Assembly: GCF_018141445.1 (NCBI RefSeq)
Contig: NZ_CP058649.1
Span: 6,033,001 to 6,097,000, forward strand
Source of the DNA: Vallitalea pronyensis
GTDB taxonomy: Bacteria; Bacillota; Clostridia; Lachnospirales; Vallitaleaceae
DNA length: 64,000 bases
Direction: 5' to 3'
Shown: piece by piece, positions 1-9,914 of the stretch
Layout: every line of letters starts with the position of its first letter
Numbering within the stretch: position 1 is the first letter of the stretch
Notes under the pieces: model-generated
Seen by the model: the letters and a program-made list of their open reading frames with translations, nothing else
What the model was told of the DNA's origin: nothing
The model's database searches: none
Made by a program: the position numbers and the translations under genes

Positions 1-1
1 C

Positions 2-529
2 ACCTACCCATGAACTATAAGGCAATCCATATAATGCACCATCATACATAAAGTTATTTGCTGAAGCCATTTGAAGATTTTTTAAGGCTGCTTCGTCTAG
101 ATAATCGGTTATCTTTGCAACTTGCCCTGCATCCACAAAAGGTTTTGCAAAGCCAGCTCCCCAAGTAAAAAAGACGTCTGGTGCTTCATTCGCTGAAATT
201 GCTGTTTTGATTTTCGTTTTATAAGCCTCATTTTCTGTGGCATCAATATTAATGGTTACGTTAGGATGCTCAGCCTGATACTGCTCTAGCGCTCTGTTAA
301 AGGATACTGCATTCCCATCATTCTCAATGGTCCAAAGATGCCATACATCTAACGACACTTTTTCTTCTTTAGCTGGCTGCGTATTATTCGTTTTTCCCTC
401 TTTTTCGCCTGCTGCACTTGGCGTATCTGTTTGTGCCTTTTTAGGACCACATCCAACAATTCCTAATACCACAACGAAGCATAAAAAAAGTGCTGCAAAC
501 TTTTTCTTACATTTGTTAAAACCACCCAT
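2..529 (-). CDS. Extracellular solute-binding lipoprotein of a sugar ABC transporter (partial, runs off left edge)
   Basis: The first 176 codons are visible. The protein starts at an ATG preceded by GGAGGG and has a basic N-terminus, a hydrophobic segment and a lipobox (LGIVGC, Cys27). A low-complexity Lys/Glu/Thr linker follows, then a segment typical of family 1 sugar-binding proteins (VWHLWTIENDG..., then APDVFFTWGAG). Such proteins are tethered outside the membrane and deliver oligosaccharides to LplB/LplC-type permeases. The gene follows the kinase and regulator in the same direction after a 105-base gap, so the two-component system probably controls this transporter. The permeases should lie beyond the window edge. 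The substrate cannot be read from the visible part. Confidence 0.9.
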   Translation of the reverse strand, partial: MGGFNKCKKKFAALFLCFVVVLGIVGCGPKKAQTDTPSAAGEKEGKTNNTQPAKEEKVSLDVWHLWTIENDGNAVSFNRALEQYQAEHPNVTINIDATENEAYKTKIKTAISANEAPDVFFTWGAGFAKPFVDAGQVAKITDYLDEAALKNLQMASANNFMYDGALYGLPYSSWVG

Positions 530-634
530 GTTTTTCCCTCCATTTACTATTTTATTGTCACCTATATAATAACGAATGAAGATTCAAGTTGGAATAGAGT
601 AATTTTACATAATTCTATAATAATTTTACTTGAT

Positions 635-2284
635 TTATTCAGTAATATTTTTTCTATATTCCGTAACGGACATTTTCATATACTTTTTGAAACATAAACT
701 AAAGTAGTTAGGATCAATAATACCGACTTCATTGGCAACTTCATATACCTTCAATTCTTTGTTTCTCAATCGCTCCATGGCTTTTTCCATTCGTAACTTT
801 ATAATTTGTTCCTTAAAAGATAGACCTTTTTTCTGTTTGTATATTCTTGAAAGATAGCTTGGGTTCATAAAAAAAGTTTTTGCACATCCCTTTAAGCTTA
901 ACTCAGCATCCGATAAATGCTCAACAATATACCGATCGACTTTAGCAATAATATCCGTATCTAAGTTACGTTTATACCTATTAATCGCTGTGACCATTTG
1001 TGTAACATAGGCTTTAACAAAGCTTTCTCCTTTACTCAATGTAACGACCTGATAAACATTTCCAAAATCATGCAGTTCTTTAAATTTCTTTGATTCATTT
1101 AAACAGTTTTGAATATTTTTATCCAGGGATAAGGTGAGAAATTCCAAATTGGAAATAATGCGGGTTATCTGAAATCGAAAGAATGGTTCTCTTTGATGCT
1201 CCATACATCGAATGCAGTCACTAATTCTTCTAAACAAGGTTTCAACTGTTTCAATGGCTTCCTTTACGAGTCCAGCTTTAATGTAAAATTTTAATTGCTC
1301 AAGCTCCTCTGTAAAATATGTCTCATCTAAATCCACTTCATTCATGATTCCCATGTCATCCATAGAGAAAATCGTATCATTCCCTTGTATTCTACCCATT
1401 TGCAACGCCTGTTTGGCTTCAAAGGCAGCGTCATATAACTTCGTAATGTTATCCTTCATGGTACTGATACCAATAATCATATCCTTGATACCACTTTGAT
1501 TTAACACTTTAACATAATAATTCAAGACAGTTACCATATTAAAATGACTATTTGCATTATAGATATACAGCATGTTATTCACATCTGAAAAAAGATATAC
1601 TTGCTGACTTTCTTGTCTTGCTCCAATGATTTCTTCAAGGATGATCTTACCCTTTAACATGCTTTTATACGCCTCTATTTTAGACCCATTGTCGCTATTT
1701 TTAGAAAAAAAGTCAATCATGCCAATTTGATGATGTTCAGATTCAACGGGTATGTCATACAGCTCACCATACTCATTGATGGGCTCTATAGCAACTTTTT
1801 GGGAAATAAGCTTCAAAAAAATGCGCTCTCTCATATACGCTTTCTCGTTTTCAATTCTTTCCAACAAGATATCATAGGCAATTTTTTTCTCAAGTTCATC
1901 ATAAATATCAGCAACCATTTTTTTAACAACCGTTTCAATCTCTTCATAGTCTATAGGCTTTAATATGTAGCCTTCTATGCCAATGTCGATACCTGTTTTA
2001 GCGTATTCAAAGTCATCATACCCTGTTAAAACAACAATTTTTATGCTACTATCATTCTCTTTAATCTTCTTGGCCATGGCCAACCCATCAATGATTGGCA
2101 TATTAATGTCTGTGATTAATATATCGATTGGGTGTTCATCCATATAATCATATACTTCTAATGCACTTGATGCTTTTAGAACCAGCTTACAACCCACACT
2201 TTCCCAATTAACTTTTTCACTTAGTAATTCACGAATTAAGTATTCATCGTCAACAATCACAACATGTAATCGCTCTTTAGTCAT
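635..2284 (-). CDS. YesN-type response regulator (REC + AraC-type HTH)
   Basis: A 549-residue response regulator. The receiver domain covers about residues 5-125, with the acidic pocket at D12/D13, the phosphoacceptor at D59 (LITDINMP) and the conserved Lys in ILKPID. A long middle region of about 300 residues follows, then a C-terminal AraC/XylS helix-turn-helix pair (from about residue 450, ending in the YFSLCFKKYM signature). The ATG at 2284 is chosen because it overlaps the kinase stop codon by 8 bases and the receiver domain begins there; the longer frame reaching 2365 only reads kinase DNA. By family precedent the phosphorylated protein activates the adjacent sugar transporter genes. 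Confidence 0.93.
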   Translation of the reverse strand: MTKERLHVVIVDDEYLIRELLSEKVNWESVGCKLVLKASSALEVYDYMDEHPIDILITDINMPIIDGLAMAKKIKENDSSIKIVVLTGYDDFEYAKTGIDIGIEGYILKPIDYEEIETVVKKMVADIYDELEKKIAYDILLERIENEKAYMRERIFLKLISQKVAIEPINEYGELYDIPVESEHHQIGMIDFFSKNSDNGSKIEAYKSMLKGKIILEEIIGARQESQQVYLFSDVNNMLYIYNANSHFNMVTVLNYYVKVLNQSGIKDMIIGISTMKDNITKLYDAAFEAKQALQMGRIQGNDTIFSMDDMGIMNEVDLDETYFTEELEQLKFYIKAGLVKEAIETVETLFRRISDCIRCMEHQREPFFRFQITRIISNLEFLTLSLDKNIQNCLNESKKFKELHDFGNVYQVVTLSKGESFVKAYVTQMVTAINRYKRNLDTDIIAKVDRYIVEHLSDAELSLKGCAKTFFMNPSYLSRIYKQKKGLSFKEQIIKLRMEKAMERLRNKELKVYEVANEVGIIDPNYFSLCFKKYMKMSVTEYRKNITE

Positions 2285-4070
2285 TTTGCACCTCCAAAGG
2301 CAGAATAATAGTAATGATAGTGCCTCTATTGGTGCTATCAATGATAAACCTACTTTCTGCTCCAAACATATGATGTATTCTTCTTATTGTTGCTGGAATG
2401 CCTACACTTATTTTTTTCATGTCCTCACCTTGCTCACTTTGCTGATTTTTTATGTAAACCACCATTTGTCGAATGTGCTCAAGCTGAGCATTGTTCATAC
2501 CGCAACCGTTATCTTCAACGATTAGTGTTATAGAATCACCTTCTTGTTTTCCAATAATTTTGATTAACCCCTCCATTCCCATAGGTCTAATCCCGTGATA
2601 CAGGCTATTTTCTATTAGCGGCTGCAAGATAAGCTTTGGTATTTTAAAATCCATGATGTTTTCGTCAACATCTATTTCCACTTCAAATAAATGATTATAT
2701 CGTATATTTTGTATAAACAAATAGTTTTTAATGATATCCAGTTCTTTGGAGATGGTTATGACAAGCTTTCCATCACTTAAACTTGAGCGGTAAAATTTTG
2801 AAAGGGCTACTAAACTGTTGTAAGCTTCATCTGTTCTATTTAGCATAATTAAAGAACTAATAGAATCTAGCGTATTGTACATAAAATGTGGTTTGATTTG
2901 TTCCATGACTACCCGCAGTTCTGCTTTTTTAATTGTTTGTTGCTCTTTTATGACTTTATCGATTAACGCTTTAATTGTGACAATCATATAGTTATAGCCA
3001 GCTTTAAGACTGCCGATTTCATCATGATGCTCGCTTACATTAATGGATTCAAACTTTCCTTCTTCAACATCGTGCATAAGTGACGTTAGTTTAACAATGG
3101 GATTGGTAATATACCTTGCAATAAAGAAAGAACCATAAATAATCAATACACCATTAATGAAAATAATGCTAATAATCACGCCATTAAAGCTGTTAACCAT
3201 GGATGACCGGCCTTCATTGGGGACCATTTTAAGTATTTTCCAACCATACTTTTTATTAAAAAACCCTGTCATACTGTATGTTGTACGAGCAATGGTAATT
3301 TCCTCATAAAATATTTGTTCATGATTTAATCTATTCATGTAATCTTTGTCATGAATGTACGCTATTGATTGCTCATCTTCCATGGTTGAGTAGGCATCAT
3401 TCTCTATTTTAATAAGCACTTGCTCATTTTCCCCTAAGTTTAACACATTTAATACGGTACTTTCTTTTATGTTGATCATCATAAGCCCAATAGGTTGATG
3501 GTTTTTATTGTTATTAATCACTCTAATGAAAGTGAAATAGTTTGTCCGATCCTCATTAATGAGTCCTCCGCCATTTAAATTAAGAATGTATCCGCCTTTT
3601 TTCTCTAAGGCTTCTTGATACCAACTAATTTTTTTAATATCTTCTAAAACGATATCTTTATAGGTTTGTTTTTCAGATGAATAACTGTTCCCTTCATTAT
3701 CAAACACATAGACAGAGGAAATTTTTTCATCAAATATAATAGAGGCTGCTAATATTTTTTCTATTTCATGGTGTGAAGCACTACTCTTGTTATCAATTTC
3801 TAGATTTCGTTGAATAGCAATATCCGATATTAACTCTTTAGAAAAATTATTGATGTCTTCAATTAGAAGTTCAATACTTTTATTGTTCGTATTTATTTTA
3901 CTTATACTTAACTCATAGATTGTATTTTCAATATATCGATTTGTCATATTGATATATAAAGAGATACTTATGCCAACACTCAGCAGCACCAGTATAAAGT
4001 AGAACATCAGTATCTTAGTCCTAATTCTTAGGCCTTCAAATTTATTTAAAATTGTTTTCAACCAGTCCAT
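2277..4070 (-). CDS. YesM-type sensor histidine kinase
   Basis: 597 residues. A transmembrane helix at about residues 20-40 is followed by an extracellular sensor region of roughly 240 residues, a second helix at about 290-315, then a HAMP linker (ITNPIVKLTSLM). The cytoplasmic part has a His_kinase (PF06580-type) box with the phospho-His in IKPHFMYNTL, an N box (PLIENSLYHGI) and a G box (VEDNGCGM). The start has an AAGAAGG ribosome binding site. It is the first gene of a leftward kinase-regulator-binding protein set and overlaps the regulator by 8 bases, implying translational coupling. It probably senses an extracellular sugar or a loaded binding protein. Confidence 0.94.
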   Translation of the reverse strand: MDWLKTILNKFEGLRIRTKILMFYFILVLLSVGISISLYINMTNRYIENTIYELSISKINTNNKSIELLIEDINNFSKELISDIAIQRNLEIDNKSSASHHEIEKILAASIIFDEKISSVYVFDNEGNSYSSEKQTYKDIVLEDIKKISWYQEALEKKGGYILNLNGGGLINEDRTNYFTFIRVINNNKNHQPIGLMMINIKESTVLNVLNLGENEQVLIKIENDAYSTMEDEQSIAYIHDKDYMNRLNHEQIFYEEITIARTTYSMTGFFNKKYGWKILKMVPNEGRSSMVNSFNGVIISIIFINGVLIIYGSFFIARYITNPIVKLTSLMHDVEEGKFESINVSEHHDEIGSLKAGYNYMIVTIKALIDKVIKEQQTIKKAELRVVMEQIKPHFMYNTLDSISSLIMLNRTDEAYNSLVALSKFYRSSLSDGKLVITISKELDIIKNYLFIQNIRYNHLFEVEIDVDENIMDFKIPKLILQPLIENSLYHGIRPMGMEGLIKIIGKQEGDSITLIVEDNGCGMNNAQLEHIRQMVVYIKNQQSEQGEDMKKISVGIPATIRRIHHMFGAESRFIIDSTNRGTIITIILPLEVQND

Positions 4071-4166
4071 TTTTTAGCCTTCTTTCAAAAAAATGTATCA
4101 TTTCAACCTATCTTCCATAGTATGCTTATCTTTATTATAGTTATTTTTTCTAGTTTTTTCAAAGGT

Positions 4167-4213
4167 TTTAAAAAAGCTACCTCTAATAGGCTTATCCTAA
4201 TTCGAGGTAGCTT
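4167..4213 (-). terminator. Rho-independent terminator after the DUF6273 gene
   Basis: The arms AAGCTACCTC and GAGGTAGCTT (4174-4183 and 4204-4213) pair perfectly over 10 bp. On the minus strand the hairpin is followed by a run of T. It lies 30 bases beyond the DUF6273 stop codon and before the kinase gene, separating the two transcription units. Confidence 0.85.
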
Positions 4214-4243
4214 CGAAATTCTTATTTTCAGTTGTCTGCTTAT

Positions 4244-4867
4244 CTATTGTGATTTCAGCTTCAGCCATAAAGCTGGACGGACACCGCCTGTACATCTGCC
4301 ATCGCTCCTGTTGCCTCTCAATACATTGTTGCCTTGGATACCTATATTACCGTCACCATGGATGTACACGCCTTTTAAATTATCTCGGCCAGGCGACCGA
4401 AGCCACCACCACCAAACGCTTTCTCTATTAGCCTCAAGTCTTGCTATTCGCTTACGGTTATTTTCATCTTTTCTTTGAAGCCAATATCTTTGATTTTTAC
4501 CAGGGTTATATAGTTTTTCGCTGCTGTCTCCAAAATATCTGCATGCAACTTCCTCAATACTTAATAAGAAGATGCTGTCTTGTGTATCTGCTCCGGCTTT
4601 TGAACCATACCACTGATTGTCAAGATTTTTAATTGCTACCGGAATTATTCTTGATTGATCAGTTGTGTTGAATGTGTTATAAAATTCTCCATTCAGATAT
4701 TGTCTTAACGAGCAGTCAGCCCATGTTATATGTTTATAAGCGTTATGGTAAGAGCGTTGTTCTATAATATACTCGGTTATAATCAGAGCCACATCATTTT
4801 TAATGTCAAGAATGCGCCAGTCATAACCACCAAATTGTATCACCTGACCGATATTAAATTCTTCCAT
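4244..4867 (-). CDS. DUF6273 domain protein (C-type-lectin-like fold family)
   Basis: 207 residues with no signal peptide. The start is fixed by a strong AAGGAGAAGGAG site. The whole protein looks like one DUF6273-type domain: an N-terminal FGGYDWRILDI strand, a central YNTFNTTDQSRI section, then the hallmark WWWWLRSPGR (about residue 150) and a C-terminal GGVRPALWLKL. Proteins with this WLRSPG...RPALWL pattern are common in Clostridia and have no settled function. Here it is a single-gene unit with its own terminator. A shorter, internally deleted copy lies at 33136-33290. Family assignment is from the motif pattern; I infer no activity. Confidence 0.8.
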   Translation of the reverse strand: MEEFNIGQVIQFGGYDWRILDIKNDVALIITEYIIEQRSYHNAYKHITWADCSLRQYLNGEFYNTFNTTDQSRIIPVAIKNLDNQWYGSKAGADTQDSIFLLSIEEVACRYFGDSSEKLYNPGKNQRYWLQRKDENNRKRIARLEANRESVWWWWLRSPGRDNLKGVYIHGDGNIGIQGNNVLRGNRSDGRCTGGVRPALWLKLKSQ

Positions 4868-5072
4868 TGATCTTCTCCTTCTCCTTAATTGGCATGCAAA
4901 TTTTAAGCAACATTATGTACAATTTTCTATTACTTTTACTAGCTAGTCTCAAGATAAGCATACAGGTTGACGCCACGTTAAAGTCAATAGAAAATTTTAA
5001 TTAATTTTATAACGGATTGTATATGTATAGCACCACTAGTAAATGACCAACTTAGCTTGACACACTCTTGGC

Positions 5073-5126
5073 ATACAAAAATCCTCCTAGATATTATGTA
5101 TTATATCATAATCTAGAAGGATTTGT
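5073..5126 (-). terminator. Terminator downstream of the GH67 gene; rest of 4868-5244 empty
   Basis: An imperfect inverted repeat of about 18-20 bp (5079-5098 against 5107-5124, one mismatch and a 2-base bulge) is followed on the minus strand by five T. It lies about 120 bases beyond the GH67 stop codon. In the remaining 4868-5244 interval I see no gene or clear site. Confidence 0.7.
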
Positions 5127-5244
5127 GTCTATACACAATTATTCATAGACTCTTACCGTTTTCTTTATAAACATTGCTTTGAGTCAAGTCTCTCTTTCTG
5201 AAAGAATGAAGATTATACTGCACCTATGTGTAATCTTTTTATCT

Positions 5245-7230
5245 TTAATAGAGCTTCCTACCCTTTTCGTCTTCAATAAGCGTCTTGCGGTAAAAATAGC
5301 TGTTTACCACATCACGCCACAGACCTGCATGATCAAGCTGATGTTCCAAACGCTTTTTCACCCGCATATAAGGCAAAGCTTCCACTGTTCCTTCTAGAGC
5401 AGTCCACTGTTCCAACATTTCCGAAACCGTTTCAACCCCTTCATAATGGGCATCATAGATATGCTGGATTAATGTCTTTCCAGTAGACAGCTGATAACTG
5501 TATGGAATCCTGTGAAAGAAAAGCAGTAATGACTCTGGACAGGTAACCGTACTGCTGTACATCCTTTTATTTTTAGGAAAATACTGATCTATGTAGCCGG
5601 TGCCTGCTTCGGTCCTGTCAACTCCCATGGCCAAATGGTCTGCTCTGTGGTATGTACCAAACATGTCATACTCATAACCGTCCACATTGGGGCCGTAATG
5701 ATGCCCCGGATTCACCATCCAGCCGATACCTAGGGGACTGGTATACTTCTCATAGGCCGGCCATGATTTCATAAGCATATTACAGATGACATCTACCGCT
5801 TCTCTGTTAAATGTCTGACATACCCATTCCTCTGCAATCTCTTCAGATGTCAGAGAGGTCTTCCATATGAGCCGACCAAAACCGTAATAATTGGCTGCTG
5901 CAAGATCATGCCCTGTCCAGTTGCTGTCGTTACCGGTATTGGCTACAGCTGCGATACCGGAGTGTTTCATGGCGTATGTCCTTCCAGCCACCACATCACG
6001 GACCCTATCATTCTCTGAAGCACAGTGAGTCCTGAAATCAAGTACCTCTTTCCACATGGGTACAAGATAGCAGACATGTCTCTGCTGTCCCGTATATTCC
6101 TGAGCAGCCTGGAATTCCAACACCTGATTGGTTGCCTTCATGGCACCTAACAGAGGTGATACAGGTTCCCTGACCTGAAAATCCATAGGGCCGTTCTTAA
6201 TCTGAAGAATCACGTTATCATCAAAAGCACCGTCAAGAGGTATAAAATGATCATAACTTGCACTGGCTCTATCCTGAGTGGTATCCCTCCAATCCTGTGT
6301 GCAGTTGTAGACAAAGCAGCGCCATAGAATGATACCACCGTATGGTGCCACAATTTTACCGAGCATATTGGCTCCTTCTGCATGGGTTCTGCCATATGAG
6401 AAGGGCCCCGGTCTGCCTTCGGAATCGGCCTTGATCAGGAATCCACCCATATCCGGCAGTTCACTGTATAAGGCATCCAGAGTCCTTTGCCACCATGTGA
6501 TAACTTGCTCATCCAGAGGGTCACAGGTGTCTAAACCACCGATGTCCATAGGTGCTGCATAGTCCAGACTCAGATACAGCTTGATACCGTGAGCTCTGAA
6601 GATATCTGAATAGGTTTTTAATGGTTCTCTGTATTTTTCTGTTATCAGGTCAATGGCGGCCCCTGCCACATTCACGTTGTTGATGACCACACCGTTGATA
6701 CCAATGGATGCATTGAGCCTGGTATAATCCATAATTCGCTCACTGACAATAACCTCACCGCTCTTGAAGAAGAAGGATTCACCGCTGTAACCACGTTCGA
6801 TGCTACCATCCATATTGTCCCAGTGATTCAGCATTCTAAGAGGATTATCTGGTATTTCAACCCCTTGATAACCATCTGGAATACCACCTGATCTCATAAG
6901 TCTCAGGACACCAAACACACCATAGAGCACACCGACATCAGACTCTCCGTATACGGTAATCAGTCCGCCGTAGCTTTCAATCTTGTACCCTTCTGTACCT
7001 ATCGCCATGTCGTTATCGCCAACAACCAAATGTATGCCCTCATGGGGAATCTTTTCACTTTCATTCACATGAGGTATTATGCCATACATAGCAGCCGCAG
7101 CAAGTTGAAGTTCTTTGACTGCGGTGTCAAGGACTTCAGAATGTCCCTTCAACGTAATACTTGAGAGGAAGGATGCATATGTCCCTGTCTCATCCTGCTC
7201 ATATTTCAACCATGCCTGTTCCCAGTTCAT
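5245..7230 (-). CDS. aguA: Alpha-glucuronidase, glycoside hydrolase family 67
   Basis: 661 residues, usual GH67 length, no signal peptide, so cytoplasmic. It removes (4-O-methyl)glucuronic acid from the non-reducing end of imported xylo-oligosaccharides. Visible GH67 signatures: PLRMLNHWDNMDGSIERGY (about residue 130), RLNASIGINGVVINN, the catalytic acid region KADSEGRPGP, and the base region QIKNGPMDFQVREP with the later Glu in AAQEYTGQ, matching the Glu and Asp/Glu set known for the family. The start overlaps the stop of a 29-codon reading frame by ATGA and has an AGAGAGG site nearby. It follows the alpha-xylosidase in one leftward unit, divergent from a YesMN pair that probably regulates it. 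Confidence 0.96.
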   Translation of the reverse strand: MNWEQAWLKYEQDETGTYASFLSSITLKGHSEVLDTAVKELQLAAAAMYGIIPHVNESEKIPHEGIHLVVGDNDMAIGTEGYKIESYGGLITVYGESDVGVLYGVFGVLRLMRSGGIPDGYQGVEIPDNPLRMLNHWDNMDGSIERGYSGESFFFKSGEVIVSERIMDYTRLNASIGINGVVINNVNVAGAAIDLITEKYREPLKTYSDIFRAHGIKLYLSLDYAAPMDIGGLDTCDPLDEQVITWWQRTLDALYSELPDMGGFLIKADSEGRPGPFSYGRTHAEGANMLGKIVAPYGGIILWRCFVYNCTQDWRDTTQDRASASYDHFIPLDGAFDDNVILQIKNGPMDFQVREPVSPLLGAMKATNQVLEFQAAQEYTGQQRHVCYLVPMWKEVLDFRTHCASENDRVRDVVAGRTYAMKHSGIAAVANTGNDSNWTGHDLAAANYYGFGRLIWKTSLTSEEIAEEWVCQTFNREAVDVICNMLMKSWPAYEKYTSPLGIGWMVNPGHHYGPNVDGYEYDMFGTYHRADHLAMGVDRTEAGTGYIDQYFPKNKRMYSSTVTCPESLLLFFHRIPYSYQLSTGKTLIQHIYDAHYEGVETVSEMLEQWTALEGTVEALPYMRVKKRLEHQLDHAGLWRDVVNSYFYRKTLIEDEKGRKLY

Positions 7231-7316
7231 ATCAGTACCTCTCTTTCTTGAAGGATCATCTTACTGACAACGTCTACTGTCCGCTGTTTAAGTTTCTCTA
7301 CCAATATTCTGTTCAT
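7227..7316 (-). CDS. 29-residue reading frame coupled to the GH67 start
   Basis: An ATG at 7316 preceded by GGGAGAGAG opens a 29-codon frame (begins MNRILVEKLKQR, ends REVLI). Its TGA overlaps the GH67 ATG as ATGA, the usual geometry of translational coupling. The sequence is charged and amphipathic, with no signal or membrane segment, and resembles nothing I recognise. It may be a real small protein, the stub of a gene deleted between GH31 and GH67, or a translated leader for GH67. Existence as a translated frame is moderately supported by site and overlap; function is unknown. Confidence 0.4.
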   Translation of the reverse strand: MNRILVEKLKQRTVDVVSKMILQEREVLI

Positions 7317-7372
7317 GGTCTATCTCTCTCCCAAGGTCAACAGGTTCATAAGTTCTGTCAATTGGAAATAAG

Positions 7373-9700
7373 TTAACATGTCGTACTCCTTTTTAGCTGA
7401 ATGGAAACTTTCTGGTCGTCAGTACCAAGTGTCAGGATAACGCCCAACTCACAAGGATCAACTGGAACAGTTGCTTCCTCTATTTCCCCAATATTCCTTA
7501 GAACAATGGTTGCTGGTTTTTTACTGTTTCTCGTTATAAGCATTGTATTATCCGTTTTCTCCAAAGTCACATGATCCTCTACCTGATTCTTCGTGTTATA
7601 AACATCTAAAGCAATTTCCGCACCGTCATTTACTTCAAACACATGATAGGAGATGTTCTCCAGATAATCGTAGTCCGGTCTTGAATCATCCTGTCCCATG
7701 GGTAGAATCGTATTAGGCTTAACATACAGAGGCAGACTGAAATAATTAAAATTTTCATTAAAATACTTACCGCCTTGGTGCTTCTCATTGGTCAGCAAGT
7801 GTGTATACGTACCATGAGGAAGGTAATATTGACAGTCCCCTTCTGGATTGAACACAGGCGCAACCATGACTGCATCTCCCAGATAGTACTGTCTGTCAAC
7901 AATCTGAGCAATAGGATCTTCTGGATGTTCCAAGAACATAGAACGCATCATGGGAATACCGCTGATAGCTGTCATATTGGCCTGACTGTAAAGATAGGGC
8001 ATGAGTCTGCATTTCAATTTCACAAAGCTTCTGAGGACATCCACACTCTCTTCATCATATAGCCATGGCACTCTGTAGGAGTTAGATCCATGAAGCCGTG
8101 AGTGACTGGATAATAAACCAAAGGCTGCCCAGCGTTTATAAACGTCACTGGTAGAGGTGCTTTCAAATCCGCCAATATCATGGCTCCAGAAGCCGAATCC
8201 GGACATGGACAGACTCAGACCACCCCGAAGACTTTCAGCCATGGATTCGTACTGGGATGTACAGTCTCCACCCCAATGGACGGGAAATTTCTGAGAACCC
8301 ACTGAGCCTGAACGGGCAAACAGCACGGACTGATACTTGCCAAGTTTTTTTTCAAGGAGGTCATACACAACCCTGTTATATAAATAAGCGTAGTAATTGT
8401 GCATCTTTACAGGGTCAGAACCATCATGGTAAAAGATATTCTCAGTAGGGATTCTCTCACCAAAGTCTGTTTTGAAGGAATCAACACCCATATCCAACAG
8501 TTTTTCCAAATGGCTCACATACCAAGCCGTGGCTTTGGGATTGGTGAAGTCCACGATAGCCATACCTGGCTGCCATAAATCCCATTGCCATGGATTACCG
8601 TCTGTTGTTCTAATAAAATAGTCCTTCTCAAGACCTTCATCATACAGTGGCGATTTCTGCCCAATGTAAGGGTTAATCCAAACACAGATATGAAGTCCTT
8701 TAGCTTTGAGGCGCTTAATCATACCATAAGGGTCAGGAAAGACACAGCTGTCCCAAGTGAAGTTGCACCACTCGTATTCATTCATCCAGAAACAGTCAAA
8801 GTGAAACGTATGCAGCGGTATATCCCTTTCAAGCATACCGTCGACAAATGAGGTTACTGTCTCTTCATCGTAATCTGTCGTGAAGGAAGTCGTCAGCCAC
8901 AGACCAAAACTCCATGCCGGCGGAAGACCTGGTTTTCCCGTGATGTCCGTATATTTTGAAAGAATCTCTTTTGGGGTGTCACCAGGAATGAACATATATT
9001 CAAGCTCTTCACCGGCCACAGAGAATTGAACCTTTGATACTTTTTCTGAACCTATTTCAAAAGACACTTTCCCTGGGTCATTGACAAAGAGTCCATAGCC
9101 TTTATTGGACAAATAGAAAGGGATATTTTTATAGGACTGTTCGGACCCTGTACCGCCATCTTCGTTCCATATATCCACCGTCTGGCCGTTTCTGATAAGG
9201 GGTGTGAAACGCTCACCAAGACCGTAGATTTTCTCATCAATACCGATATTAAGGTTTTCACACATGTACCTGCCACCCTCATCTGTGTCCATCATGCCAA
9301 GACCTCTGAATCCACTGTAGGTGATCATTTTACCTTTGTACATGTATTCAATCTTCCACCCATTCCTGTAAATTCTCATTGCAGTCTTCCCTGCCCCAAT
9401 CTCATAAAAATCATTTGTATCAGAGACGTTAAGGGGCAGTTGTTTATTCTGAGTATCAAAAACAGGCTTCTTCGATTTTTTCTTAAAATGAATAATCCTA
9501 AGGCTGATAACATCCTCAGCAGGTGATGTGATTGACAGGGTAAATAGAGGTCCTCTGAGTGTATTACCTCTATGGTGTACCTGTTGAAAGGGTGCATAGA
9601 CGGTGACTTCCCTATCTGTCACTTTGATATCTCTTGCTTCGTTGGTATAGTAAGGGGTTACCCCTTTTCTCATAAGCCATCTACCATTACTGAATTTCAT
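7373..9700 (-). CDS. yicI: Alpha-xylosidase, glycoside hydrolase family 31 (YicI type)
   Basis: 775 residues, close to the length of YicI-type enzymes, no signal peptide. It releases alpha-1,6-linked xylose from the non-reducing end of xyloglucan oligosaccharides in the cytoplasm. The N-terminal beta-sandwich carries GLGERFTPL and IWNEDGGTGS. The catalytic barrel has the nucleophile Asp in SFKTDFGERIP and the acid/base Asp in PVHWGGDCTSQY, followed by SGFGFWSHDIGGFE. The start has a strong GAGGAGG site. It is the first gene of the leftward unit with GH67. A cytosolic alpha-xylosidase beside a secreted GH74 enzyme and an oligosaccharide importer points to xyloglucan as one substrate of the locus. 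Confidence 0.95.
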   Translation of the reverse strand: MKFSNGRWLMRKGVTPYYTNEARDIKVTDREVTVYAPFQQVHHRGNTLRGPLFTLSITSPAEDVISLRIIHFKKKSKKPVFDTQNKQLPLNVSDTNDFYEIGAGKTAMRIYRNGWKIEYMYKGKMITYSGFRGLGMMDTDEGGRYMCENLNIGIDEKIYGLGERFTPLIRNGQTVDIWNEDGGTGSEQSYKNIPFYLSNKGYGLFVNDPGKVSFEIGSEKVSKVQFSVAGEELEYMFIPGDTPKEILSKYTDITGKPGLPPAWSFGLWLTTSFTTDYDEETVTSFVDGMLERDIPLHTFHFDCFWMNEYEWCNFTWDSCVFPDPYGMIKRLKAKGLHICVWINPYIGQKSPLYDEGLEKDYFIRTTDGNPWQWDLWQPGMAIVDFTNPKATAWYVSHLEKLLDMGVDSFKTDFGERIPTENIFYHDGSDPVKMHNYYAYLYNRVVYDLLEKKLGKYQSVLFARSGSVGSQKFPVHWGGDCTSQYESMAESLRGGLSLSMSGFGFWSHDIGGFESTSTSDVYKRWAAFGLLSSHSRLHGSNSYRVPWLYDEESVDVLRSFVKLKCRLMPYLYSQANMTAISGIPMMRSMFLEHPEDPIAQIVDRQYYLGDAVMVAPVFNPEGDCQYYLPHGTYTHLLTNEKHQGGKYFNENFNYFSLPLYVKPNTILPMGQDDSRPDYDYLENISYHVFEVNDGAEIALDVYNTKNQVEDHVTLEKTDNTMLITRNSKKPATIVLRNIGEIEEATVPVDPCELGVILTLGTDDQKVSIQLKRSTTC

Positions 9701-9914
9701 AGCAAACCTCCTCGTATATCTATTATTATGTTAATTCTAAATCAATACTTATGAGAGTACAACAATAAAAATTCATTTTGATCAACTATAAAAAATCTAG
9801 AATATCTATTTACTTCTGTACCATTTATGCTGGTATACTTAAGTGTTGTATTCCTGTATAATGTACTTAGAACGCATACAAGTCTATACATTAACTACTC
9901 AAAAGGAGAGCCTG

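Noticed and set aside
635-2365. Longer start of the first response regulator at 2365
   Set aside because: The extra 27 codons read kinase DNA and have no ribosome binding site; the receiver domain starts at 2284.
4244-4867. DUF6273/C-lectin-like protein as a diversity-generating retroelement target
   Set aside because: No reverse transcriptase or template repeat is seen. The second copy at 33.2 kb is a deleted fragment with random changes, not adenine-specific ones.
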